Numbered from the stretch's first letter, positions 9,709 to 18,370 are shown. The stretch: 43,979 bases of DNA from Gemmatimonadaceae bacterium (GCA_017881585.1 JADGQS010000009.1:1-43979); one strand, 5' to 3'. The notes: generated from the letters alone by a model not told the origin. Program-made: numbers and translations.

Positions 9709-10615
9709 ATCGAGCCCCGAACTCGCGCGGCGGCACCGTCTTCAGGTACAGCCACACCGCCCTGATCTCGTCGTCCGTCATCTCTTTCGTCCGCCGCCAC
9801 GGCATCGCCTCGTTGATCTTCGACCCGCCCGGCCGAACGCCCGTGCGCAGCGCGGTGAAGAACGCCGCCTCGTCGTAGGCCTTCAGCCCGCTCGGCGTGA
9901 GGTTCGCCGCCGGCGGCCACGACGGATCGCCGACGTCGATCTTGCCGCCGGCCAGCGTCGGCCCGTGGCACTCGGCGCATCCAGCGGTGTGCACGATGTA
10001 GTCGCCGTATTCGGCTGTCGGGCCCTCGGCGGGCGCGAGGGCGCGCGCGCTCTTCGAGTGGTCGATCCGCTCGACGCTGAAGAACGTCACCTTGCCGGAC
10101 CCGATCAGGCCGCGTGCGACCGGTCCGAGGGTGAGCGGCGGCAATTCGTTGTCCACCGGAGGAACCGACTTCACGTAGGCGATGATTTCGCCGAGATCGC
10201 CGACGGAGAGATTCTGGTAGACGACGCTCGGCATGATGAACAGCGGTCGGCCGTCGTGCCCGACGCCGTGGCGGATCGCGCGCACCCAGTCCTCGTCCTT
10301 CAGTACGCTGCCGACGCCGCCCTTGCCGCGCGTGAGGTTGACCGGAACCCAGCGCCCCATCGCAGCGCTCTCCTGCATGACGGTGCCGGCGAGGTTCTCG
10401 CCGTGACAGTCAACGCATTTCGAGATCGAACGGACGAGGTGCCGCCCGCGCGCGATCGAGAGCGAATCGGTTGGAATCGGAATCGACTCCGGTGCGATTT
10501 CGTATTTCCTTCCAATGTGCCGCTGGCTTGCGACGAACCCTCCCGCCGCCACGAGGACGACCAGCAGGAGCAGCGAACCAAAGACCAGCCCTGTGCGTCG
10601 AAGGATCACGTTCAT
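9707..10615 (-). CDS. Membrane-anchored dihaem cytochrome c
   Basis: Predicted electron-transfer protein of 302 residues. An N-terminal hydrophobic segment (about residues 8-26) would serve as signal anchor, leaving two cytochrome c domains in the periplasm. Haem attachment motifs are CVDCH (67-71) and CAECH (213-217). A distal Met may be supplied by segments such as FIMPSVVYQNLS and NEAMPWRR. I chose the ATG at 10615, directly before the anchor; the open frame extends a further 31 residues upstream without resembling coding sequence. Its maturation would need the Ccm system encoded at 26286-31915. The redox partner is not indicated by neighbours. Confidence 0.88.
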   Translation of the reverse strand: MNVILRRTGLVFGSLLLLVVLVAAGGFVASQRHIGRKYEIAPESIPIPTDSLSIARGRHLVRSISKCVDCHGENLAGTVMQESAAMGRWVPVNLTRGKGGVGSVLKDEDWVRAIRHGVGHDGRPLFIMPSVVYQNLSVGDLGEIIAYVKSVPPVDNELPPLTLGPVARGLIGSGKVTFFSVERIDHSKSARALAPAEGPTAEYGDYIVHTAGCAECHGPTLAGGKIDVGDPSWPPAANLTPSGLKAYDEAAFFTALRTGVRPGGSKINEAMPWRRTKEMTDDEIRAVWLYLKTVPPREFGAR

Positions 10616-10670
10616 ATGTGGTGCTCCGATGAGTAGTCGCCGCGGCCGCCATAGCCGACGGGATTCGGCC

Positions 10671-10731
10671 ATGCCCAGCCGCGGAGATTCTACGCACTGG
10701 CTGGGCATCGCGCGAGTTTCGTAGATTCCGC
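10671..10731 (+). promoter_or_regulatory. Interleaved inverted repeats in the leader of the ABC exporter
   Basis: Two inverted repeats are interlocked in A-B-A'-B' order. A is ATGCCCAGCC (10671-10680) and A' is its perfect complement (10699-10708). B is GCGGAGATTCTACG (10681-10694) and B' is CGTAGATTCCGC (10720-10731), pairing except for a small bulge. B' ends one base before the ATG at 10733. In RNA this could form a pseudoknot or alternative hairpins; on DNA it could be an operator in a divergent promoter region. Confidence 0.4.
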
Positions 10732-10732
10732 A

Positions 10733-11758
10733 ATGCCCGGAATGATCGAGACGCGCGCGCTGCGCAAGGTGTATCTCGCCGCATCGCGCAAGCGCGTGAC
10801 TCCGCCGCGAGGAACGGCGACGCCGTCCGGCGGAACGCGGGCGGCGTCCTCACCGCAACAGTCCGGCGAGATCGCCGCGCTCGACGGACTCGATCTCGAG
10901 ATCCACGAGGGTGAGTTCTTCGGGCTGCTCGGGCCGAACGGTGCGGGGAAGACGACGACCATCGGCGTGCTCACCACGCGCGTGCTCGCGACGTCCGGCG
11001 AGGCATTCGTCGCCGGCAAGAACGTCGCGACGGAAGAAGTCGCCGTCCGACGGCGCATCGGCGTCGTGCCGCAGCGGCCGAATCCCGATCGCGGCCTCAA
11101 CGTGATCGAGAACCTGCTCTTTCACGGCGCGTACTTCGGGCTCTCGCACGCCGTCTCGATGCAGCGCGCGATGGGGTTGCTCGAGCTGTTCGAGATCGCC
11201 GACCGCGCGCACGCGGAGGTGGAGGAACTCTCCGGCGGCCAGCAGCAGCGCCTCATGATTGCGCGCGCGCTGCTGCACGAGCCGCGCGTCATCTTCCTCG
11301 ACGAGCCCACGGTCGGTCTCGATCCGCAGGCGCGCCTCGCGCTCTGGGACATCCTGCGCATTCTCCACGCGCAGGGCCGCACGATCGTGATGACGACGCA
11401 CTACATGCAGGAGGCCGACGAGCTCTGCGACCGCCTGGCGATCGTGGACCGCGGCAGGCTCCTCGCCCTCGACACGCCGTCCCGACTCCGACTGCAAGCC
11501 CCGGGCTCCACCCTGATAGACCTCACCATCGAGGGCGACTGCGCCGCGGCGGCGAGTCTCTGCCGCCGGCTGAGCGGCGTGCAGCGCGTCGACGAGGCCT
11601 CGGGCGACCTGCGCGCGTACAGCGATCGCGGCGGAGAGCTCATCCCCGCGCTGATTCACGCCGTGGAGGAGGCGGGGTGCCGCGTGCAGAACATCAATCT
11701 CTCGAAGCCGAACCTCGAGACGCTGTTCGTCTCGCTCACGGGGAGAAAGCTCGCGTGA
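10733..11758 (+). CDS. ABC-2 exporter ATP-binding protein (DrrA-like)
   Basis: Cytoplasmic ATPase of 341 residues that would power export with the permease encoded next. Walker A is GPNGAGKTT (67-75), the signature LSGGQ (166-170) and Walker B VIFLDEP (186-192), followed by the VGLDP region and the H-loop TTHYMQEADELCDRL, typical of DrrA/CcmA/NodI-type ATPases. An insert of about 28 residues rich in Pro, Thr, Ser and Arg (residues 17-45) separates the first strand from the second, longer than usual. An alternative ATG lies at 10742. The stop overlaps the next start (TGATG), so the two genes form an operon. The substrate is unknown. Confidence 0.88.
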   Translation: MPGMIETRALRKVYLAASRKRVTPPRGTATPSGGTRAASSPQQSGEIAALDGLDLEIHEGEFFGLLGPNGAGKTTTIGVLTTRVLATSGEAFVAGKNVATEEVAVRRRIGVVPQRPNPDRGLNVIENLLFHGAYFGLSHAVSMQRAMGLLELFEIADRAHAEVEELSGGQQQRLMIARALLHEPRVIFLDEPTVGLDPQARLALWDILRILHAQGRTIVMTTHYMQEADELCDRLAIVDRGRLLALDTPSRLRLQAPGSTLIDLTIEGDCAAAASLCRRLSGVQRVDEASGDLRAYSDRGGELIPALIHAVEEAGCRVQNINLSKPNLETLFVSLTGRKLA

Positions 11759-12558
11759 TGTCCAGCCACGAGGACGACGCGCCGCTGCCGGTCTCCGATG
11801 TGTTCTTCGCGATGCTGCGCCGCGACGTGCGCGTCGCGCGCCGCGAGCTGCCGTTCTTCCTCCTGCGCACCACCATGCAGCCGCTGCTGCTGATGGTCGT
11901 GTTCGGCTACCTCCTCCCGAAAATGGGGATGGTCGCGAAGGGATACACCGCGACGCTCCTCCCCGGCGTCGTCTCCCTGTCGCTCGCCCTCTCCGCGGTG
12001 CAATCCGTTTCCCTGCCGATGGTCGCGCAGTTCGGATTCTCGAAGGAAATCGAGGACCGCCTCCTCGCGCCGATCCCGAGCCATCTCGTCGCGCTCGAAC
12101 TCGTCACCGCGGGCACGCTCCAGGGTTTGCTCGCCGGACTCTTCGTGCTGCCCGTCGGCCGCTTGATCATGGGCGCGATTCCCGGACTCGGATTCTCGAA
12201 CGCCGTGCAGGTCTTCAGCGTGATGCTCCTCGGCGCCGCGACCTTCAGCGCGCTCGGGCTGCTGATCGGCTGTGCGATCAACCCGCAGCAGATCGGCCTG
12301 ATGTTCAGCTCGATCATCGGCCCGATGATCTTCTTCGGGTGCATGTACTATCCGTGGAAGGGCCTCGACAGCGTGCCGGTCATGAAGTACGCGGTGCTCG
12401 TGAACCCGCTCGTGTACGTCGCCGAGGGCATGCGCGCGACGCTGACGCCGGGCATGCCGCACATGGATCTCATCGTGATCAGCTTCGCGCTGCTCACGCT
12501 GCTGCTGCTCTTCTGGTGGCTCGGACTCAGGGCGTTCATGAAACGGGCGGTGACGTAA
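11758..12558 (+). CDS. ABC-2 type transporter permease
   Basis: Integral membrane partner of the preceding ATPase, 266 residues with about six hydrophobic segments (QPLLLMVVFGYLLP, a pair in the middle, and ISFALLTLLLLFWWLG at the end). It fits the ABC-2 membrane family used for export of polysaccharides, drugs or lipids. The motif MFFGCMYYPW-like segment (FFGCMYYPWKGLDSVPVMKY) near residue 195 is typical of that family. The ATG at 11758 shares one base with the upstream stop. Nothing nearby indicates the cargo. Confidence 0.85.
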   Translation: MSSHEDDAPLPVSDVFFAMLRRDVRVARRELPFFLLRTTMQPLLLMVVFGYLLPKMGMVAKGYTATLLPGVVSLSLALSAVQSVSLPMVAQFGFSKEIEDRLLAPIPSHLVALELVTAGTLQGLLAGLFVLPVGRLIMGAIPGLGFSNAVQVFSVMLLGAATFSALGLLIGCAINPQQIGLMFSSIIGPMIFFGCMYYPWKGLDSVPVMKYAVLVNPLVYVAEGMRATLTPGMPHMDLIVISFALLTLLLLFWWLGLRAFMKRAVT

Positions 12559-12603
12559 CCCGCCGGTACCGCAGATGCCGCGAAGCGCCTACTATTGAAG
12601 GCC

Positions 12604-14571
12604 ATGACCACGACTTCACCCGATCCCGCCGTCGTAACGCCGCCCGGCGAGCCTCGAACCAGCTGGACGATCGACGCGGCGCGCGCGCTGTACAACGTCG
12701 AGGGCTGGGGCGACGGATTCTTCGACATCAACGAGAAGGGACACGTCGTCGTCAGGCCCGACAAGGACCATCCGGATCGCTCACTCGACCTGTTCGAGCT
12801 CGCGATCGACCTGGAAGCGCAGGGTGTGACCCTGCCGGTGCTGCTGCGATTCTCCGACATCCTCCGCTCGCGGATCGAGGCGCTCAACACGAAGTTCCAC
12901 GGCGCGATGGAGGAGTTCGCGTACACCGGCGGCTACACCACGGTGTATCCGATCAAGGTCAACCAGCAGCGCCATGTGGTGGAGGAGATCGTCGAATTCG
13001 GCAAGGCGACCGGGGTTGGTCTCGAGTGCGGATCGAAGCCGGAGCTGCAGGCCGTGCTCGCGCTGCGGGAGAGCACCGACCATCTCATCGTCTGCAACGG
13101 CTACAAGGACGAAGAGTTCATGCGGCTCGCCCTCATGGGCCAGCGGCTCGGTCACAAGGTGTTCATCGTCATCGAGCAGGTCAGCGAGCTCGACGTGCTG
13201 TTGCAGGTGGCGGAGCAGATGGGTGTGGAGCCCGAGTGCGGGGTGCGCATCAAGCTGAGCACCGAGGGCAGCGGCCGCTGGGCGCAGTCCGGCGGCGAGA
13301 AGTCGAAGTTCGGCCTGAGCCCCGCCCAGCTCATGCAGGTCATCGACAAGCTGGCCGCGGCCGGCAAGCTCGGCATCGTGAAGCTGATCCACTGCCATCT
13401 GGGATCGCAGATCACCGACATCCGCTTCATCAAGCGCGGCCTGCAGGAGCTGTCGCGCTTCTACGCCGAACTGCGCGCGATGGGCCTCGACATCACGCAC
13501 GTGGACGTCGGCGGCGGCCTTGGCGTGGACTACGACGGCTCGCAGTCCACCGCGCAGGCGAGCGTGAACTACTCGCTGCAGGAATACGCGAACGACATCG
13601 TCTACACGCTCGCGGAAGTGTGCCGCGATCGCGAGCTGCCGATGCCGCACATCATCAGCGAGTCGGGACGTGCGCTCACGGCGCACCATGCGCTGCTGCT
13701 CATCAGCGTGATCGATGTGGAATCGGCGGCGGAGCAGCCGGTGCCCGCGATCAACGGTGAGGATCACCAGCTGCTGCACGAGATGTCCGACGATCTCAAG
13801 ACCGTGACGCGCAAGAATGCCTCGCTGCGACGGGTGCGCGAGGTGTACCACGACGCGGTGTTCGACAAGGAACGCGCGCAGGCGCTCTTCAACAGCGGCG
13901 TGCTGTCGCTGCGGAATCGCGCGCTCGCGGAGCGGCTGTACCTGTGCTCGATCAACCAGATCGCGCGCGTCGCGCAGAAGCATCGCGACGAGTTCGAGGA
14001 CATCATGGCGGACCTCGACGCCGCGCTGGTGGACCGGTACTTCTGCAACTTCTCACTCTTCCAGTCGCTGCCCGACAGCTGGGCGATCGACCAGCTCTTC
14101 CCGATCATGCCGATCCACCGGCTCGACGAAGAGCCGAGCCGGCAAGGGACGCTGCAGGACATCACGTGCGATTCCGACGGCAAGATCGACCGGTTCGTCG
14201 GCGGCCGCACCGGTGAGCCGAGCATGGCGCTCCATCCGTTCAGCGACGCCGATCCGTACATCCTCGGGATATTCCTCACGGGCGCGTACCAGGAAATCCT
14301 CGGCGATTTGCACAATCTGTTCGGCGACACGAACGCCGTGCACGTGCGGCTGACGGACCAGGGGTACGAGATCACGGATCTCGTGCACGGGGATACCGTG
14401 ACGGAAGTGCTGAACTACGTGCAGTTCCGCGCGTCCGACCTGCTCACGACGTTCCGCCGGAAGGTGCAGGCGGCGACGGCGATTTCGCGCGAGGAGGCGA
14501 ATATGTTCATCGCGGAATATGTGGCGGGGCTCGAAGGCTACACCTACCTGGAAGGAGAAGCGGCACGTTAG
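12604..14571 (+). CDS. speA: Biosynthetic arginine decarboxylase
   Basis: PLP enzyme of 655 residues that decarboxylates arginine to agmatine, the first step of one polyamine route. Length matches the SpeA family (E. coli about 658). The PLP lysine is K118 in YPIKVNQQ; GLECGSKPEL, HCHLGSQITDIRFIKRG and HVDVGGGLGVDYDGS are characteristic, and ISESGRALTAHHA marks the C-terminal sheet domain. I prefer the ATG at 12604 over a TTG at 12595. No agmatinase or agmatine deiminase gene is adjacent, so the downstream steps must be encoded elsewhere. Confidence 0.95.
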   Translation: MTTTSPDPAVVTPPGEPRTSWTIDAARALYNVEGWGDGFFDINEKGHVVVRPDKDHPDRSLDLFELAIDLEAQGVTLPVLLRFSDILRSRIEALNTKFHGAMEEFAYTGGYTTVYPIKVNQQRHVVEEIVEFGKATGVGLECGSKPELQAVLALRESTDHLIVCNGYKDEEFMRLALMGQRLGHKVFIVIEQVSELDVLLQVAEQMGVEPECGVRIKLSTEGSGRWAQSGGEKSKFGLSPAQLMQVIDKLAAAGKLGIVKLIHCHLGSQITDIRFIKRGLQELSRFYAELRAMGLDITHVDVGGGLGVDYDGSQSTAQASVNYSLQEYANDIVYTLAEVCRDRELPMPHIISESGRALTAHHALLLISVIDVESAAEQPVPAINGEDHQLLHEMSDDLKTVTRKNASLRRVREVYHDAVFDKERAQALFNSGVLSLRNRALAERLYLCSINQIARVAQKHRDEFEDIMADLDAALVDRYFCNFSLFQSLPDSWAIDQLFPIMPIHRLDEEPSRQGTLQDITCDSDGKIDRFVGGRTGEPSMALHPFSDADPYILGIFLTGAYQEILGDLHNLFGDTNAVHVRLTDQGYEITDLVHGDTVTEVLNYVQFRASDLLTTFRRKVQAATAISREEANMFIAEYVAGLEGYTYLEGEAAR

Positions 14572-14573
14572 TC

Positions 14574-14657
14574 CGGCAGCTGGCGGGTGACGGCTGCCGT
14601 CTGGCAGTTTTCCTGCAACGCTCTCACCTGACAGCTATCAGCATCTAGCCGCCAGAC
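14574..14657. repeat. Heptamer repeat element H4, inverted arms
   Basis: Arms at 14574-14607 and 14628-14657 are degenerate reverse complements built on CTGGCAG/GGCAGCC-type words. The right arm reads in sevens (TGACAGC, TATCAGC, ATCTAGC, CGCCAGA). It lies between two same-strand genes. The match is weaker than in the other elements, but the words relate to those at 39665-39757. Confidence 0.55.
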
Positions 14658-14690
14658 AACGACTCGCCGACAATTCCGCGCACGGAGACC

Positions 14691-15914
14691 GTGTACTCAC
14701 TCCTTCTCTCGCTTGCGGCGGTCATCATCGCGACGAAGCTCCTCGGCGAGCTCGCGCGGCGGTTCGGGCAGCCGTCCGTTCTCGGAGAACTGTTCGCCGG
14801 TGTGCTGCTCGGCGGCGGTGCGCTCGCGGTGCTCGATGCACACGATCCGGCGATCCATGCGCTCGGCGAACTCGGCCTGTTCGTCCTGCTCTTCCAGCTC
14901 GGCCTCCACACCGACATGCGCTCGCTGCGGCGGGTGGGTTCGTCGGCGATGATGGTCGCGGTCGCCGGGGTGGTGCTGCCGTTCGGCGCGGGGTTTCTCG
15001 CTGTGCGCGCGCTGGGCATCGCGGTGATCCCGGCGGTGATCGCGGGAGCGTCGCTGACCGCGACGTCGATGGCGATCTCCGCGCGCGTGCTCGGCGACAA
15101 GGGCGTGCTGCACACGCGGGAAGGACAGGTCGTCCTCGGCGCCGCGCTCGCCGACGACGTGATCGGGCTGATCGTCCTGTCGGTCGTGGTGGCGCTGGTC
15201 GGCGGCGAGAGCGTGTCCGCGATGGGTATCGCGCGCACGTCCGCCATTTCCGTCGGATTCATCGTGATCGCGCTCGCCGTCGGAGGGTATGCGATCCCGC
15301 CGCTCTTCCGCGTGCTCGATGGAATCCGCGCGAAGGGGTCACTCGGCATGTTCGGGATCTCGTTCGGTTTGCTGCTCGCGGCGATCGCGATGGCGAGCGG
15401 AACCGCGATGATCATCGGCGCGTTCGTCGGCGGCATGATCCTCCATCCCACGCCGCAGCGCCAGGAGATCGAGCGCACCACCGCGCAGATCGGGCATTTG
15501 TTCGTGCCGATCTTCTTCGCCGTCGTGGGCGCGTCGATCGAGCTGTCCGCGCTGGCGAGCCCGTCCATTCTCGCAATCGGTGCGGCGCTCATCGCCGTCG
15601 GCATACTCGGCAAAGTGATTGCCGGCTTCGCGCCCTGGAACTTTCAGGGGAACAAGTTGCTCGTCGGTGTCGCGATGGTCCCCCGCGGCGAAGTCGGCCT
15701 GATCTTCGCGCAGATGGGACTCTCGACTGGTGCGATCACACCGGAGCTGTTCGGCGCGATCCTGTTGATGGTCGTCGTGACGACGTTCGTGGCGCCGCCG
15801 CTTCTCGGCGCCGTCATCAGGCGCGACGAATCGCTCGAGCGCGAGGAGCTGAGCGGACCGGAGATTCTCGCGCCGGACGGACCGCGGCAGACGACCGTCG
15901 GGCGGAAGCACTGA
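14691..15914 (+). CDS. CPA2-family cation/proton antiporter
   Basis: Inner-membrane antiporter of 407 residues with about 12 hydrophobic segments, resembling the KefB/KefC and NapA-type monovalent cation:proton antiporters. LGELARRFGQPSVLGELFAGVLLGG at the start and the central AALADDVIGLIVLS with paired aspartates (the ion-binding DD-type site) are diagnostic; MVPRGEVGLIFAQMG is the conserved late helix. There is no C-terminal TrkA-N domain, so ligand gating of the Kef kind is unlikely. Start is GTG at 14691, preceded by a GGAG ribosome-binding site. Na+ versus K+ preference cannot be told. Confidence 0.88.
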   Translation: MYSLLLSLAAVIIATKLLGELARRFGQPSVLGELFAGVLLGGGALAVLDAHDPAIHALGELGLFVLLFQLGLHTDMRSLRRVGSSAMMVAVAGVVLPFGAGFLAVRALGIAVIPAVIAGASLTATSMAISARVLGDKGVLHTREGQVVLGAALADDVIGLIVLSVVVALVGGESVSAMGIARTSAISVGFIVIALAVGGYAIPPLFRVLDGIRAKGSLGMFGISFGLLLAAIAMASGTAMIIGAFVGGMILHPTPQRQEIERTTAQIGHLFVPIFFAVVGASIELSALASPSILAIGAALIAVGILGKVIAGFAPWNFQGNKLLVGVAMVPRGEVGLIFAQMGLSTGAITPELFGAILLMVVVTTFVAPPLLGAVIRRDESLEREELSGPEILAPDGPRQTTVGRKH

Positions 15915-15920
15915 CCAACA

Positions 15921-16080
15921 GGAACGAGCGACAAGTGAGGGGCTTTCAAAACTGGGAACGAGCGACGCGTGAGGGGCGCCTTGGCGAAGAGCGACGCGTG
16001 AGGAGCGAAGAGACATTCTCCTCACCCATCGCGCGTCGCTCTTCCCAGATCGCCCCTCACCCGTCGCTCGTTGCTCTTCC
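15921..16080. repeat. Heptamer repeat element H2, second copy
   Basis: Inverted arms of about 50 bases (15957-16005 and 16018-16072) in a convergent junction, preceded by an extra direct copy beginning near 15921. Words are GAGCGAC, GCGTGAG and GGGCGCC followed by TTGGCGAAGAGCGAC. It shares the consensus GAGCGACGGGTGAGGGGCGA with the element at 9534-9708. Confidence 0.85.
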
Positions 16081-16109
16081 AGCCGATTCGAGCGTTAGGT
16101 TTCAGAGCC

Positions 16110-16718
16110 TCACCTTGCGTCGTACCGCTTCCCGACCTCTCCCCAGTTCACCACGCTCCACCACGCCCCGATATAATCCGGCCGGCGGTTCTGGTACTTC
16201 AGATAGTACGCGTGCTCCCACACATCGAGCCCGAGCACCGCGTGCTTCCCGTCCATCAGCGGGTTGTCCTGGTTCGGCGTGCTCTCGATCGAGAGCTTTC
16301 CGTCTTTCGCCGCGACGAGCCACGCCCAGCCTGATCCGAAGCGCCCGACGCCGGCGGCGGCGAACTGCTCCTTGAACTTCGCGAGATCGCCGAACGCGCT
16401 CTTGATCGCGGCGGCGAGCGCGCCCGTCGGCTCACAGCCGTCCGCTTTGTGCATCAGCGTCCAGAACAGCGAGTGGTTCCAGTGTCCGCCTCCGTTGTTG
16501 CGCACGGCGGTTCGGACGGCGTCCGGAACCTTCGCGATGTTGCGGCAGAGGTCGTCGAGCGACCAGCTCGCGAGTTCGGGCGCCTTCTCGATCGCGGCAT
16601 TCAGGTTGTTGACGTACGCCTGATGATGCTTGCCGTGGTGGATCTGCATCGTCTGCGCATCGATGTGCGGCTCGAGCGCGTCGGGAGCGTAGGGAAGGGG
16701 CGGAAGAGTATGCGCCAT
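16110..16718 (-). CDS. sodA: Superoxide dismutase, Mn-type (Fe/Mn family)
   Basis: Cytoplasmic enzyme of 202 residues that dismutates superoxide. Metal ligands are all present: H27, H82 (HWNHS), D165 and H169 (LDVWEH). [10 protein letters not shown] and TPNQDNPLM, with the second-sphere glutamine in the latter, are features of the manganese rather than the iron subgroup; a cambialistic enzyme is possible. There is no signal peptide. The ATG at 16718 has a GGAG ribosome-binding site and a near-consensus promoter at 16744-16772. The gene is convergent with the antiporter. Confidence 0.93.
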   Translation of the reverse strand: MAHTLPPLPYAPDALEPHIDAQTMQIHHGKHHQAYVNNLNAAIEKAPELASWSLDDLCRNIAKVPDAVRTAVRNNGGGHWNHSLFWTLMHKADGCEPTGALAAAIKSAFGDLAKFKEQFAAAGVGRFGSGWAWLVAAKDGKLSIESTPNQDNPLMDGKHAVLGLDVWEHAYYLKYQNRRPDYIGAWWSVVNWGEVGKRYDAR

Positions 16719-16743
16719 GCGATTCTCCAGTGGGTTCTAACTC

Positions 16744-16772
16744 AATATAGCCGGACTGCACCAGTGTGTCAG
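16744..16772 (-). promoter_or_regulatory. Sigma-70-type promoter of sodA
   Basis: On the minus strand, CTGACA (16772-16767) and TATATT (16749-16744) are separated by exactly 17 bases, close to the TTGACA/TATAAT consensus. The -35 box overlaps the stop codon of dedA, so sodA can be transcribed separately from its upstream neighbour. The leader would be about 30 bases. Confidence 0.65.
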
Positions 16773-17404
16773 GCGCGCTTCGTCCCCCGGGATCTCAGCC
16801 ATGTCACGATCGGCGGGGAGATCGAGAGCAGGATGACCACGGCGACCAATCCCTCGATGTGATTGCCGACGACGGGGAACTGCCTGGCGAGAAAGTATCC
16901 CAGCAGCAGCATCGACCAGATCCAGCCGACCGCGCCGACGATGTTGAAGGTGATGAACGTCGTGTAGCTCATGTCGGCGGCACCCGCGACGACCGGGGCG
17001 AAGGTGCGAACGATCGGCATGAACTGCGCCATGATGATCGTCTTGCCGCCGTGCTTCTCGTAGAACTCGTGCGCGCGAATCAGCTGCGCGCGCTTGAAGA
17101 ACCGCGAGTCCTCTCGCGTGAACAGCGCGCGTCCCGCGCGGTTCCCGATGAAATAGCCGCTGGTGTTGCCGAGGATCGCCGCGATCGAGCAGCACACGGC
17201 GAGCACCCAGACATTCAGCTTTACGGGCCCGTCGGGTTGCGACGCGAGCAGTCCGGCCGTCACCAGCAGCGAATCTCCGGGAAGCATGGGAAAGAGCAGC
17301 CCGGTCTCGATGAAGATGATGACGGGGATGCCGATCATTCCGACCGCGCTGATGAGCGCCGACGGATCGCGGAGCGCGTGGAGGAGGTCGGTGAGCGAGT
17401 GCAA
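16769..17404 (-). CDS. DedA/SNARE-associated family membrane protein
   Basis: Integral membrane protein of about 211 residues in the DedA family, linked in other bacteria to lipid (undecaprenyl phosphate, phospholipid) translocation and proton-motive-force homeostasis. Key motifs are FIETGLLFPMLPGDSLL, GNTSGYFIGNRAGRALF, FYEKHGGKTIIMAQFMPIVRTFAPVVAGAADM and NIVGAVGWIW. I place the start at the TTG at 17404, about 30 residues before the FIETG helix as is usual. The open frame reaches an ATG at 17476, but the extra 24 residues (SSIFHLRSF and similar) are translated heptamer repeat and resemble no DedA N terminus. Confidence 0.85.
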   Translation of the reverse strand: MHSLTDLLHALRDPSALISAVGMIGIPVIIFIETGLLFPMLPGDSLLVTAGLLASQPDGPVKLNVWVLAVCCSIAAILGNTSGYFIGNRAGRALFTREDSRFFKRAQLIRAHEFYEKHGGKTIIMAQFMPIVRTFAPVVAGAADMSYTTFITFNIVGAVGWIWSMLLLGYFLARQFPVVGNHIEGLVAVVILLSISPPIVTWLRSRGTKRA

Positions 17405-17410
17405 TGGGAA

Positions 17411-17521
17411 CGATCGAAGATGGAAGATGGAAGATCGAACGCGCGCGGTCGACGTGGGAAGAATACTATCATTCACCGCTGATGTCTCGTCCTTCCATCT
17501 TCCATCTTCGATCTTCCATCC
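17411..17521. repeat. Heptamer repeat element H3 flanking a divergent promoter region
   Basis: The left arm (about 17415-17437) reads CGAAGAT, GGAAGAT, GGAAGAT; the right arm (17491-17521) is the complement, TTCCATC-type units. The 50-base core between them holds TACTAT (17464-17469), a plausible -10 for the + strand, overlapping TAGTAT on the minus strand. Each arm would lie in the 5' leader of one divergent gene, within a few bases of its start codon. Confidence 0.75.
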
Positions 17522-17525
17522 TGAC

Positions 17526-18275
17526 GTGTCGGTCCTCGATCAAGTCGTCATCGTCCTGAACGAACCGCAGGATCCCATCAACATCGCGGCTACGATTCGC
17601 GTGATGAAGAACATGGGGGTGCGTGATCTGCGCCTGGTGAACCCGGTGCCGTACGATCCGTGGCGCGTCGAGGGAGTTGCGCACGGCACGAGAGATCTCG
17701 TCGATCGGATCAAGCACTTCGACTCGCTGCAGGCCGCACTCGCCGACTGCGTGAGAGTCGCGGCGTTCGCCGGGAAGCGGAGGGCGGTGCGCTGGGCAGT
17801 GGCGACGCCGAGAGACATGGCCGCGCAGTTCATCGAGACCGCCGCCGAGGGCAAGGTCGCGTTGCTGTTCGGCCAGGAGGATCACGGCCTTCCCAACGAA
17901 GCGCTCGACCTGGCGCAGCTGCTCGTGCACATCCCGACTACCGAGCACAGCTCGCTCAACCTCGCGCAGGCGGTGATGGTCGCGCTGTACGAGCTGCACC
18001 TCGCGGCGGGAGATGCGACGCGGGTACTCGCGCCGCCGAAGAAGGAGGCGCCGCCGGCGGCGCAGGCGGAGTGGGAGCAGACGTACGCAGATCTCGCGCG
18101 TGCGCTGGAGGAGATCAGATTTTTTCGGACACGGAATCAGGACAACGTGATGCGATCGGTTCGATCGCTGCTCGCGCGCGCGGAGCCGGATGGGCGCGAA
18201 TTGATGCTCGTGCGCGCGATGGGAATCGAGGTGCTGCGGACAATCGAGAGGATTCGGAAAGGGCTGCCCGACTAG
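17526..18275 (+). CDS. trmJ: tRNA (cytidine/uridine-2'-O-)-methyltransferase, TrmJ-like
   Basis: SPOUT-family methyltransferase of 249 residues predicted to 2'-O-methylate the anticodon loop (position 32) of tRNAs. The three SPOUT motifs are seen: NIAATIRVMKNMGVRDLRLV near residues 19-38, LLFGQEDHGLPNEAL, and IPTTEHSSLNLAQAVMVALYEL, which forms the knotted SAM site. The helical C-terminal extension (LARALEEIRFF through LRTIERI) matches TrmJ rather than the shorter TrmL. Start is GTG at 17526, four bases after a heptamer-repeat arm and without a clear Shine-Dalgarno sequence. The longer open frame upstream is antisense to dedA. Confidence 0.87.
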   Translation: MSVLDQVVIVLNEPQDPINIAATIRVMKNMGVRDLRLVNPVPYDPWRVEGVAHGTRDLVDRIKHFDSLQAALADCVRVAAFAGKRRAVRWAVATPRDMAAQFIETAAEGKVALLFGQEDHGLPNEALDLAQLLVHIPTTEHSSLNLAQAVMVALYELHLAAGDATRVLAPPKKEAPPAAQAEWEQTYADLARALEEIRFFRTRNQDNVMRSVRSLLARAEPDGRELMLVRAMGIEVLRTIERIRKGLPD

Positions 18276-18370
18276 AAACTGAGCTCGTCGCTTCAACTCC
18301 CGCGCCGTTCATCCGTTAAGGGTTGCGAACTCCCGCTCCGACAATCATTTTAACCCGTCCCGATCGGCCA

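Noticed and set aside
18287-18341. Short direct repeat CAACTCCCGCGCCG / GAACTCCCGCTCCG upstream of actA
   Set aside because: Two imperfect 14-base copies in GC-rich DNA with no relation to a promoter element or gene boundary; too weak to annotate.
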